Below, one piece after another: positions 1-6,605 of a stretch of DNA of 32,362 nucleotides (its first letter is position 1; every line of letters begins with the position of its first letter). The notes beneath the pieces were generated by a model. That model saw only the letters and a list, made by a program, of their open reading frames with translations. It searched no databases and was not told where the DNA came from. The DNA is from Bacteroidia bacterium. Its GTDB lineage: Bacteria > Bacteroidota > Bacteroidia > Bacteroidales > VadinHA17. The translations under genes and the position numbers were made by a program. The stretch spans positions 1 through 32,362 of the forward strand of contig JAPLEB010000107.1 in NCBI GenBank assembly GCA_026391555.1, read 5' to 3'.

Positions 1-1
1 T

Positions 2-184
2 GTAAATATTCCGGTTATTGCATCCGGTGGTGCTGGTTCAATGGAACACTTCAAGGAGGTCTTTTTTAATACCGGTTGCAGTGCAGCACTTGCTGCCAGT
101 ATCTTTCACTTCGGAGATATCACAATTCCAGATCTTAAAAATTACTTAATGAATGAAAAAATAAATGTAAGATGTTTAATATGA
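2..184 (+). CDS. hisF: HisF, imidazole glycerol phosphate synthase cyclase subunit (C-terminal end)
   Basis: Only the last 60 codons are in the window; the 5' part lies upstream. HisF is the cyclase half of imidazole glycerol phosphate synthase and, with HisH, forms IGP and AICAR in cytosolic histidine synthesis. The frame contains [13 protein letters not shown], which matches the conserved V-I-A-S-G-G-A/G-G phosphate-binding strand near the end of the HisF barrel, followed by [13 protein letters not shown], the usual last strand and helix with the A-S-I-F-H motif. The stop TGA at 182-184 overlaps the likely start ATG of hisIE in an ATGA junction. The hisF-hisIE order is standard for histidine operons in this phylum. 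Confidence 0.93.
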   Translation, partial: VNIPVIASGGAGSMEHFKEVFFNTGCSAALAASIFHFGDITIPDLKNYLMNEKINVRCLI

Positions 185-777
185 ATATTGACTTTAGCAA
201 AGGAAACGGCCTGGTACCCGTTGTTATTCAGGATAATAATACCCTCCAGGTTTTGATGGTAGGGTACATGAATGAAGAAGCATATAGTAAAACCAGGGAT
301 GAAGGTAAAGTCACATTTTTCAGCAGGAGCAAAAACCGTCTCTGGACCAAAGGTGAGACCTCAGGAAATTATTTGTACGTAGAAGAAATATTATCCGATT
401 GCGATAATGATTCAATTCTTATCAAAGCAAAACCGGCCGGACCTGTTTGCCATACCGGGAGTACCGCATGTTTCGGAGAAGAGACTGCAAAAGGATTTAT
501 TTACCAGCTGGAACAAGTAATAAACCAGCGCATTGAAAATGATATTAATGACTCTTATACCAATAAGCTTTTTAAGAAAGGCATAAATAAAGTGGCTCAG
601 AAAGTTGGTGAGGAAGCTGTTGAATTAATAATTGAAGCTAAGGATGATAACATTGAGCTGTTTAAAAATGAAGCCGCTGATCTGCTGTACCATTTGCTGA
701 TATTATTAAAGGCTAAAGGAATCAATTTGCAGAGCATTGAAGAGTTGCTGCAAAAACGGCACATTCAAATCCATTAA
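181..777 (+). CDS. hisIE: Bifunctional phosphoribosyl-AMP cyclohydrolase / phosphoribosyl-ATP pyrophosphatase
   Basis: This fused enzyme carries out steps 2 and 3 of histidine synthesis in the cytosol. Residues 1 to about 100 are the HisI cyclohydrolase: [10 protein letters not shown], the [10 protein letters not shown] motif, the metal-binding DCDND, and Cys residues in [12 protein letters not shown]. Residues about 106-198 are the HisE pyrophosphohydrolase, an all-alpha domain with [14 protein letters not shown] and [11 protein letters not shown]. At 198 residues it has normal length for the fusion. I chose the ATG at 181 because it forms an ATGA overlap with the hisF stop; an in-frame ATG at 172 would add three residues (M-F-N). 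It is the last gene of the histidine group; a fresh promoter follows about 55 bases downstream. Confidence 0.95.
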   Translation: MNIDFSKGNGLVPVVIQDNNTLQVLMVGYMNEEAYSKTRDEGKVTFFSRSKNRLWTKGETSGNYLYVEEILSDCDNDSILIKAKPAGPVCHTGSTACFGEETAKGFIYQLEQVINQRIENDINDSYTNKLFKKGINKVAQKVGEEAVELIIEAKDDNIELFKNEAADLLYHLLILLKAKGINLQSIEELLQKRHIQIH

Positions 778-831
778 AATGAAATGATAATATAAAAAAT
801 AAACAGGATTAAGAGAATTTATTGTAAATAA

Positions 832-862
832 TTTGGCATTTTTAATTAATGCATTACTTTTG
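832..862 (+). promoter_or_regulatory. Bacteroidota-type promoter ahead of the Phe/Tyr leader
   Basis: TTTG at 832-835 and TACTTTTG at 855-862 fit the published Bacteroides consensus TTTG / TAnnTTTG exactly, with a 19-base spacer. Transcription would start around 868-870, about 14 bases before the leader-peptide ATG at 883. Assignment is by motif and position only. Confidence 0.72.
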
Positions 863-882
863 TAAGTCAATAACGCAACCAA

Positions 883-945
883 ATGAATATTGTGTACAAA
901 TATTTTATCTCCTTTTACTACTTCTATTTTTATTTTAAAAACTGA
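883..945 (+). CDS. Phe/Tyr-rich leader peptide of the aromatic operon
   Basis: This 20-codon ORF encodes MNIVYKYFISFYYFYFYFKN: six Tyr and five Phe, with residues 11-18 an unbroken aromatic run. It begins about 14 bases after the predicted transcription start. It ends 45 bases before an intrinsic terminator that itself precedes prephenate dehydratase. This is the architecture of an amino-acid attenuator leader (as in the pheA and trp leaders of enterobacteria): scarcity of charged tRNA-Phe or tRNA-Tyr would stall the ribosome in the run and favour read-through. It is too short for ordinary gene callers. The mixed Phe and Tyr content fits an operon that feeds both branches. Function is inferred from composition and position. 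Confidence 0.85.
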   Translation: MNIVYKYFISFYYFYFYFKN

Positions 946-989
946 TTAGGGGATTTTTGTATACAGATAAATTTAATTTATATGAAAGC

Positions 990-1015
990 AAGGTCCCTCA
1001 AAGGGGCCTTTTTTT
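990..1015 (+). terminator. Attenuator terminator of the aromatic operon
   Basis: AAGGTCCC (990-997) pairs with GGGGCCTT (1003-1010), an 8-bp stem with one G-T pair and a 5-base loop. A run of T ends at 1015, 17 bases before the pheA start. A competing antiterminator is possible: AGGGGATTT (948-956), immediately after the leader stop, can pair with 990-998 in eight of nine positions, counting two G-U pairs. A ribosome finishing the leader would cover 948-956 and let the terminator form; one stalled in the aromatic codons would leave it free. The hairpin is seen; the switching is inferred. Confidence 0.82.
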
Positions 1016-1032
1016 ATAATAACATATTGATA

Positions 1033-1863
1033 ATGAAAATAACAATACAGGGAGAGAAAGGAAGCTTTCATGAAGTAGCTGCACGACAGTACTTTAATTA
1101 TGATACAATTGATATAGTGCCTTGTTCCACTTTTGACCTGACTATTAACACGCTGCTTGAAGGAAATGCAGATTTTGCTGTAATGGCAATTGAAAATGCC
1201 AGGTCGGGCAGCATTCTTTATAACTATACTCTGATAAGGGAATCAGGCATGAAAATCCTTGGTGAACACAATCTCCGGATTATTCAGAACCTTATGGCTC
1301 TTCCGGGACAGACAATCTACGACATCAAAGAAATCAGAACACACCCCATCGCGATTGCCCAATGTATGACCTTCCTGAATCAGCATCCTGGAATAACCCT
1401 CATCGAGAGCGATGATACTGCCGGAAGTGCAAGATTCATTAGCGAAAACAAGCTTAAAGGTGTTGCAGCTATTGCACCCGCTCATGCGGCAGAAATATAT
1501 GGCCTCGACATACTTGCCTCAGGAATAGAGACTTATAAGCAAAACTACACAAGGTTTCTTGTTGTAGGCAATGAAAATAAAGGGAACAAGAAAGGGAACA
1601 AGGTTTCAATCTGCTTTTCAACAGGTCATAAACCAGGGTCGCTGGCAGCTGTGCTGGTTAAGCTTGCCGAATTGCAAATAAACCTGTCAAAGATTCAGTC
1701 AGTTCCAAGGTTGAATGGCGAGTGGGAATATATGTTTTATCTTGACCTGGAATTGAATAAAAATACCAACTCTGATGTGATCAGAAGAGTACTTGAAAAT
1801 AAGACAAGCAACCTGGAGATACTCGGAGTATATTTTAAAGGAGACATGTTTTATGAAAGTTAA
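1033..1863 (+). CDS. pheA: Prephenate dehydratase
   Basis: Converts prephenate to phenylpyruvate, the committed step to phenylalanine, in the cytosol. At 276 residues it is a monofunctional enzyme: two PDT lobes (about 1-180) with the catalytic TRF at 173-175, then an ACT domain (about 190-276) with GSLAAVL at 202-208. The usual allosteric ESRP motif of the ACT domain reads QSVP here (222-225), so feedback by phenylalanine may be altered; that is inference. The start is ATG 1033, which gives the family N-terminus MKITIQGEKGSF. An in-frame ATG at 982 would place codons inside the terminator and adds unrelated residues. First gene of the five-gene aromatic operon; its 3' end overlaps the aminotransferase by 11 bases. 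Confidence 0.93.
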   Translation: MKITIQGEKGSFHEVAARQYFNYDTIDIVPCSTFDLTINTLLEGNADFAVMAIENARSGSILYNYTLIRESGMKILGEHNLRIIQNLMALPGQTIYDIKEIRTHPIAIAQCMTFLNQHPGITLIESDDTAGSARFISENKLKGVAAIAPAHAAEIYGLDILASGIETYKQNYTRFLVVGNENKGNKKGNKVSICFSTGHKPGSLAAVLVKLAELQINLSKIQSVPRLNGEWEYMFYLDLELNKNTNSDVIRRVLENKTSNLEILGVYFKGDMFYES

Positions 1864-3016
1864 ACCGGCTGATCGTACAAATAACGTACAGGAATACTAC
1901 TTCTCCCAAAAGCTTACTCAGATTGATATGATGCGAAGAGAAGGCGCTGATATCATTAACCTTGGTATTGGCAGCCCCGATCAGCCACCATCGGAAAATA
2001 CTATTAAAAGTCTGATCAAAGAAGCAAAAAAACCAACGTCACATGGCTACCAGAGTTATACAGGAATTCCTGCACTAAGAAAGGCGTTTGCAGAGTGGTA
2101 CAAAAAATATTTTCATGTTGAGTTGAATCCCGACAACGAGATTCTGCCCTTAATGGGAAGTAAGGAAGGTATAATGCATATTAGCATGGCTTTTGTCAAT
2201 TCTGGAGATGAAGTGCTTGTACCCGATCCGGGATATCCTACATATTCATCTGTAACAAACCTTGTTGGCGGTATAGTCAGAAAATATGATCTCAATGAAA
2301 AAAGGGGTTGGCTTCCCGAACTGGAAGCCCTTGAACAGAGTGATCTGAGCAGGGTAAAACTGATGTGGGTTAACTACCCTCATATGCCAACCGGAACAAA
2401 AGGATCGATGGTACTATTTGAAAAACTGGTTGCATTTTCACAGAAACACGTGATACTCCTTTGCAACGACAATCCATACAGCTTCATCTTAAATAAAGAA
2501 TATCACAGTCTCTTAGCTGTTGATGGCGCTAAAGAAACAGCGCTGGAGCTAAACTCATTAAGTAAGTCGCAGAATATGGCAGGATGGCGTATTGGAATGG
2601 TTGCGGGGCATAGCGGGTATATTAAGGAAATTCTCAAGGTTAAAAGTAATATGGACTCAGGAATGTTTTTGCCAATGCAGATGGCTGCAATTGAAGCACT
2701 TAACAATCATGAATCGTGGTATGATACAGTCAATGCTGTTTATTCAAAAAGACGGAAGATAGTTGAAGAGATTATGGTTCTGCTCGGTTGCAACTACGAT
2801 AAATCCCAGGTTGGGCTCTTCTTATGGGGACGAATTCCTGAAGAGGTACCCAATTGTGAAATATATATTGAAGAGATTTTAAATAAATCGCATGTTTTCA
2901 TTACACCGGGTTTTATTTTTGGGAAGAACGGAGAAAGGTATTTAAGAATATCACTATGTGCCAATGAAAAAAGGCTGACAGAAGCTAAAGAGAGATTAAC
3001 TTTTAATTCATATTGA
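1853..3016 (+). CDS. PLP-dependent aminotransferase, class I/II (probable aromatic or aspartate type)
   Basis: A 387-residue fold-type I aminotransferase. The Schiff-base lysine is K238 in SLSKSQNMAGWRIG. Other landmarks are NLGIGSPDQPPS near the N-terminus, PGYPTYSS, and WVNYPHMPTG, the cofactor-contacting N-Y-P-H-x-P-T-G segment. Placed between pheA and tyrA, it most likely transaminates phenylpyruvate and 4-hydroxyphenylpyruvate to Phe and Tyr. By sequence alone it could also be an aspartate or LL-diaminopimelate-type enzyme, because these subfamilies are close. The start ATG 1853 overlaps the pheA stop, and GGAG lies 12 bases upstream. A longer frame from 1793 runs inside pheA and was rejected. 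Translational coupling with pheA is likely. Confidence 0.88.
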   Translation: MKVKPADRTNNVQEYYFSQKLTQIDMMRREGADIINLGIGSPDQPPSENTIKSLIKEAKKPTSHGYQSYTGIPALRKAFAEWYKKYFHVELNPDNEILPLMGSKEGIMHISMAFVNSGDEVLVPDPGYPTYSSVTNLVGGIVRKYDLNEKRGWLPELEALEQSDLSRVKLMWVNYPHMPTGTKGSMVLFEKLVAFSQKHVILLCNDNPYSFILNKEYHSLLAVDGAKETALELNSLSKSQNMAGWRIGMVAGHSGYIKEILKVKSNMDSGMFLPMQMAAIEALNNHESWYDTVNAVYSKRRKIVEEIMVLLGCNYDKSQVGLFLWGRIPEEVPNCEIYIEEILNKSHVFITPGFIFGKNGERYLRISLCANEKRLTEAKERLTFNSY

Positions 3017-3030
3017 AAATAAAGTTTAAT

Positions 3031-3876
3031 ATGACAATTGCAGTAGTAGGAATAGGTTTGATAGGAGGATCACTTATGGTTGATCTTCGCAAACGAGGTT
3101 TTGCCGACAGAATAATCGGAGTTGACACCAATATCCATCATCAGAATATTGCACTGCTTTGCGGATTGGTTGATGAAAATGATACTCTGGAAAATGCCAT
3201 TGAAAAAAGTGATTTGATAATTCTTGCCACACCCGTTAATACAAATTGCATTATGCTACCCGGGATACTCGACAGGATAGCCGGCACTTCAAAAGTTGTA
3301 ACTGATATGGGTTCAACAAAAGCCAGTATCGCGGAAGCATCAAAAAATCATCCGTACAGGGGTCGCTATGTAGCAGTTCATCCAATGGCAGGCACCGAAT
3401 ATTCGGGTCCGCTTGCTGCTATCGGAAAATTGTTCGACTATAAAAATGCTATTATCTGCGACAAAGAACTCAGCGATCGTGATGCTCTTGAAACAGTTGA
3501 AAGAATGCTCGATATTCTGAATATGCATAAAGTGTATATGAACTCGAATGACCACGATGTGCATGTTGCCTATATATCTCATATTTCGCATATTACATCT
3601 TTCTCATTAGCGTTATGCGTGCTTGAAAAGGAACAGGAAGAACAAAACATTCTTACATTAGCCGGTGGTGGTTTTGAAAGTACCGTCCGTCTGTCTAAAA
3701 GTAACGGGGAAACATGGGCTCCGATTTTTCTTGAAAATGCTGAATTTATCCTTGAAGTAATGGACACGTATATTGATAAAATGAATTTGTTCAGAAAACT
3801 GATCTCTGACAAAGATATTAACGGTTTGAAAGCCCTGATGGAAGAGGCTAACAAGATTAGAAAAATATTGAATTAA
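3031..3876 (+). CDS. tyrA: Prephenate dehydrogenase
   Basis: Oxidatively decarboxylates prephenate to 4-hydroxyphenylpyruvate with NAD, the committed step to tyrosine. The N-terminal Rossmann fold shows AVVGIGLIGGS (glycines 7, 9 and 12) followed by an acidic residue (VDTN) at the end of strand 2, as expected for NAD preference. HPMAGTE, with H117, is the conserved substrate-site motif. The C-terminal half is the helical dimerization domain with SHISHITSFSLAL. At 281 residues it has no fused chorismate mutase or ACT domain. The start is ATG 3031, 14 bases after the aminotransferase stop; an upstream TTG at 3013 would add six residues and is less likely. The 15-base gap to the next gene supports one transcript. 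Confidence 0.92.
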   Translation: MTIAVVGIGLIGGSLMVDLRKRGFADRIIGVDTNIHHQNIALLCGLVDENDTLENAIEKSDLIILATPVNTNCIMLPGILDRIAGTSKVVTDMGSTKASIAEASKNHPYRGRYVAVHPMAGTEYSGPLAAIGKLFDYKNAIICDKELSDRDALETVERMLDILNMHKVYMNSNDHDVHVAYISHISHITSFSLALCVLEKEQEEQNILTLAGGGFESTVRLSKSNGETWAPIFLENAEFILEVMDTYIDKMNLFRKLISDKDINGLKALMEEANKIRKILN

Positions 3877-3891
3877 ATTATCTATTGAATA

Positions 3892-5007
3892 ATGGAATTA
3901 AAACTTGAGAATTCCCTGATTAAAGACTGGAGAGGTTATAAAGGAAGGCCTTTCCTTATCTCCGGCCCGTGCAGTGCCGAAACAGAAGAACAGGTGATGG
4001 AAACTGCTACACAATTAGCCAAAATAAAAGAGGTTAGTGTATTTCGCGCCGGTATCTGGAAACCAAGGACACGTCCGAATTCTTTTGAGGGAGTGGGTAT
4101 CGAAGGATTGAAATGGCTCAGGAGGGTCAAGCAGGAAACAGGTCTGCTCGTTGGTACTGAAGTGGCTAATGAAAAGCATGTTTACGAGGCTCTGAAATAT
4201 GGTATTGACATGTTATGGATCGGTGCCCGGACATCTGTTAATCCATTCACAGTTCAGGAGATATCTGATGCCCTTAACGGGGTGGATGTGATGGTGCTTG
4301 TGAAAAACCCTATTAATCCCGACATTGAGTTATGGATGGGCGCCATTGAACGTATTGCCAGAGCAGGAATTACCAGGATAGGAGCAATACATCGTGGCTT
4401 TTCCTCATATGAAAAGACATTGTACCGGAATCAGCCCAACTGGCAATTGCCTATTGAATTGCGCAGACGTATCCCCGACTTACCTATTTTGTGTGACCCA
4501 AGTCACATTGCCGGCTCAAGACAATACCTTCATGAGATTTCCCAAAAAGCAATGGATCTTAACTTTGACGGACTAATGATCGAATCACATATAGAACCTG
4601 CCAAAGCCTTAAGCGATTCCGCTCAGCAACTTACCCCAAATGATCTGAAAGAACTCTTAAGCAGGCTAATCCTGCGTAATCCAAGTACTTCTGATCCTAA
4701 GTTACTTGATGTGCTCGGTGAACTAAGGCAACAAATCGATGTGTACGATGAGCATCTTCTCGATCTTATGGAGCAACGAATGAAAGTGGCAGAAACAATC
4801 GGTCGTTATAAAAAAGAAAATAATATCACTATCTTGCAGAGCACCCGATGGGATGAAATTATAAAAAGAGTAATAACCAAAGGCCAGGCTAAAGGACTTT
4901 CATCTGAACTGATTGATACAATTTTCAAGGCAATTCACCAGGAGTCTATTAACCATCAGATGAAGGTTATGAATAACGGAGTGAAAAATCACTCCAATGA
5001 AAAATAA
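3892..5007 (+). CDS. Bifunctional DAHP synthase / chorismate mutase
   Basis: Residues 1 to about 255 are a type I-beta DAHP synthase, condensing PEP and erythrose 4-phosphate at the head of the shikimate pathway. Motifs include GPCSAE, RAGIWKPRTRPNSFEG, IGARTSVNPF, LVKNPINPD and LCDPSHIAG, the metal- and phosphate-binding elements. Residues about 270-365 are an AroQ-type chorismate mutase helix bundle with LRQQIDVYDEHLLDLMEQRM and AETIGRYKKENN. In related fusions the mutase domain also acts as the allosteric sensor for prephenate or chorismate; that is family knowledge, not seen here. The 371-residue length is normal for the fusion. This gene supplies the chorismate mutase that pheA and tyrA lack, so the operon is self-sufficient from DAHP entry to both aromatic branches except for steps encoded elsewhere. 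Confidence 0.94.
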   Translation: MELKLENSLIKDWRGYKGRPFLISGPCSAETEEQVMETATQLAKIKEVSVFRAGIWKPRTRPNSFEGVGIEGLKWLRRVKQETGLLVGTEVANEKHVYEALKYGIDMLWIGARTSVNPFTVQEISDALNGVDVMVLVKNPINPDIELWMGAIERIARAGITRIGAIHRGFSSYEKTLYRNQPNWQLPIELRRRIPDLPILCDPSHIAGSRQYLHEISQKAMDLNFDGLMIESHIEPAKALSDSAQQLTPNDLKELLSRLILRNPSTSDPKLLDVLGELRQQIDVYDEHLLDLMEQRMKVAETIGRYKKENNITILQSTRWDEIIKRVITKGQAKGLSSELIDTIFKAIHQESINHQMKVMNNGVKNHSNEK

Positions 5008-5021
5008 ATTGTAAGGAACCA

Positions 5022-6272
5022 ATGGAAAGATATGTAGAACCGTCAAAAATTAAAGGTCAACTCAAAACTCCCTCATCAAAGAGCATGACACAACGGGCTA
5101 TTGCTGCTGCTTTATTAGCCGATGGGCAAAGCATAATCCATAATCCCTCCTATTGCGACGATTCATTAGCTGCAATGAGTATAGCATGTGGCTTGGGCGC
5201 CAGGGTTGAACCACAGGCTAATGAATTGAAAATTATTGGCTCCGTTGTTTTGAAAGAGCCAAAACTGAACTGTGGCGAATCGGGTCTGGCAATCCGGATG
5301 TTCTCTCCTATTGCTGCATTGTACCCGGCAGAAATTACCATGGTTGGTGCAAATTCTCTTAAAAAGAGGCCTATGTTCATGATTGAAGAGGCTTTAAATC
5401 AGTTGGGCGTGAAGTGCACCAGTTCAGGTGGATTTCTTCCTCTTATTATTCAGGGACCAATTCTGGGAGGACATTGCGAAATTGATGGGTCAATGAGCAG
5501 TCAGTTATTAACCGGCCTGCTTATGGCATTGCCTCTTGCATCTAAAGACTCCGAAATAAAAGTCAATAACCTGAAGAGCAAACCGTACATTGACATGACT
5601 ATCCAGATACTCAAGTCATTTGGTATAACAATTCAGAATAAGGGTTATAACCTGTTTCATATTCAGGGGAATCAAAAGTACATACCTCATAACTACACAG
5701 TTGAAGGTGACTGGAGTAGCGGAGCATTCCTGCTCGTCGCGGGTGCTGTTAATGGTCATTTAAATATTCATGGCCTTCGCACAGATAGCATGCAAAGCGA
5801 TATGGCAATAATTCAAGCCTTGGAGCAAGCAGGTGCACAAATGAAAATTAGTGAAAATCAGATTGAGATTTCCAAATCAAAATTAAAAGCGTTTGAGTTT
5901 GATGCCACCGAATCGCCTGACCTCTTCCCTCCGCTTGTTGCACTGGCATCTTATTGTGATGGTGTTTCAAATATCAAAGGTGTATCAAGGCTAATATACA
6001 AAGAGAGTGACAGGGCTGCAACTCTTAAGGAAGAGTTCGGAAAGATGAACATTAAGATAGAAATAAAAGATGATCTGATGTCTGTTACCGGAGGCCGGCC
6101 ACAGGGTGCACGCGTTGAATCGCATAATGACCATCGTATTGCTATGGCAGTTACAGTTGCTGCCCTGGGAGCGACAGGCAGAGTTTATATCAGGGACTCT
6201 CAGTGTGTTGCAAAATCGTATCCCGGATTTTATAATGATCTCAGAAATCTTGGAGTAGTGGTTCATGAATGA
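5022..6272 (+). CDS. aroA: 3-phosphoshikimate 1-carboxyvinyltransferase (EPSP synthase)
   Basis: Transfers enolpyruvyl from PEP to shikimate 3-phosphate. It is a 416-residue two-domain enzyme. The S3P-binding lysine motif reads PSSKSMTQRA (K20, R25). EGDWSSGAFLLVAGA and YKESDRAATLKEE carry the mid-chain conserved acids. NDHRIAMA (369-376) is the C-terminal arginine motif, and CVAKSYPGFYNDL is the terminal motif. The PEP-loop usually written G-N-A-G-T-A-M-R is replaced by CGESGLAIR (84-92), so this is a diverged subclass. The fold signatures around it are intact, so I keep the call. Last gene of the operon, 14 bases after the DAHP synthase. A new promoter lies about 80 bases downstream. Confidence 0.9.
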   Translation: MERYVEPSKIKGQLKTPSSKSMTQRAIAAALLADGQSIIHNPSYCDDSLAAMSIACGLGARVEPQANELKIIGSVVLKEPKLNCGESGLAIRMFSPIAALYPAEITMVGANSLKKRPMFMIEEALNQLGVKCTSSGGFLPLIIQGPILGGHCEIDGSMSSQLLTGLLMALPLASKDSEIKVNNLKSKPYIDMTIQILKSFGITIQNKGYNLFHIQGNQKYIPHNYTVEGDWSSGAFLLVAGAVNGHLNIHGLRTDSMQSDMAIIQALEQAGAQMKISENQIEISKSKLKAFEFDATESPDLFPPLVALASYCDGVSNIKGVSRLIYKESDRAATLKEEFGKMNIKIEIKDDLMSVTGGRPQGARVESHNDHRIAMAVTVAALGATGRVYIRDSQCVAKSYPGFYNDLRNLGVVVHE

Positions 6273-6350
6273 TACCCAAAAAGCCTTATTCGTTACTATT
6301 CTGATTATAAAAATGGAAAACTCATGAATAAATTAAAAAAAATATGTTTT

Positions 6351-6383
6351 CTTGTTGATATTTTAAATTTATAATTATATTTG
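6351..6383 (+). promoter_or_regulatory. Bacteroidota-type promoter ahead of the Trp leader
   Basis: TATATTTG at 6376-6383 matches TAnnTTTG exactly. Upstream, TTG at 6352-6354 or GTTG at 6354-6357 gives a spacer of 21 or 18 bases; the -33 box is weaker than in the aromatic promoter. Transcription would start near 6390. The rest of the 333-base gap between aroA and trpB is accounted for by the hairpin, leader peptide and terminator listed below. Confidence 0.6.
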
Positions 6384-6398
6384 TCGTCATGAACCGAG

Positions 6399-6414
6399 TC
6401 CCGACTCGTCGGGA
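6399..6414. repeat. Short palindromic hairpin in the 5' leader
   Basis: TCCCGA (6399-6404) and TCGGGA (6409-6414) form a 6-bp stem with loop CTCG. The element is GC-rich in AT-rich surroundings. It would sit at the very 5' end of the trp leader RNA, just after the predicted start site. It could be an intergenic palindrome of the kind scattered in these genomes, an RNA-stabilizing hairpin, or a weak terminator after aroA. No T-run follows. Confidence 0.45.
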
Positions 6415-6447
6415 TGAGTTCCATTATACTATTAAAATCAATTATTA

Positions 6448-6525
6448 ATGATGAAAACAAAAGTGTTTTATATGTGGTCTTGGTGCAGCTTAAAAAATTA
6501 TGCTGTGAAACAAGTCGCTATATAA
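6448..6525 (+). CDS. Trp-containing leader peptide ahead of trpB
   Basis: A 25-codon ORF (24 if ATG 6451 is used) with the core MWSWC at residues 9-13, so two of the rarest codon, TGG, sit almost side by side. It is followed 26 bases later by a strong intrinsic terminator and then by a tryptophan synthase beta gene. That order, with Trp codons early in a short ORF, is the classic trp attenuator plan. One leader hairpin can form between 6484-6489 (TGCAGC) and 6502-6507 (GCTGTG), right after the Trp codons. A stalled ribosome would mask its first arm. Function is inferred. Confidence 0.82.
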   Translation: MMKTKVFYMWSWCSLKNYAVKQVAI

Positions 6526-6550
6526 CATTTATAAGATATTTATTTATATA

Positions 6551-6578
6551 GGCACGCTGTTCGCAGCGTGCCTTTTTT
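6551..6578 (+). terminator. Attenuator terminator ahead of trpB
   Basis: GGCACGCTG (6551-6559) and CAGCGTGCC (6564-6572) form a perfect 9-bp GC-rich stem closed by the stable loop TTCG and followed by six T (6573-6578). It stands 27 bases before the trpB start, so constitutive termination here would silence trpB. A weak alternative pairing exists between 6485-6489 (GCAGC) and 6556-6560 (GCTGT). I did not find a long antiterminator. Confidence 0.88.
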
Positions 6579-6605
6579 ATTTATTAACTTTTAAACTTAA
6601 ATACA

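Noticed and set aside
982-1032. Upstream in-frame start of prephenate dehydratase at 982
   Set aside because: It would translate through the terminator hairpin and adds residues foreign to the family; ATG 1033 gives the canonical N-terminus.
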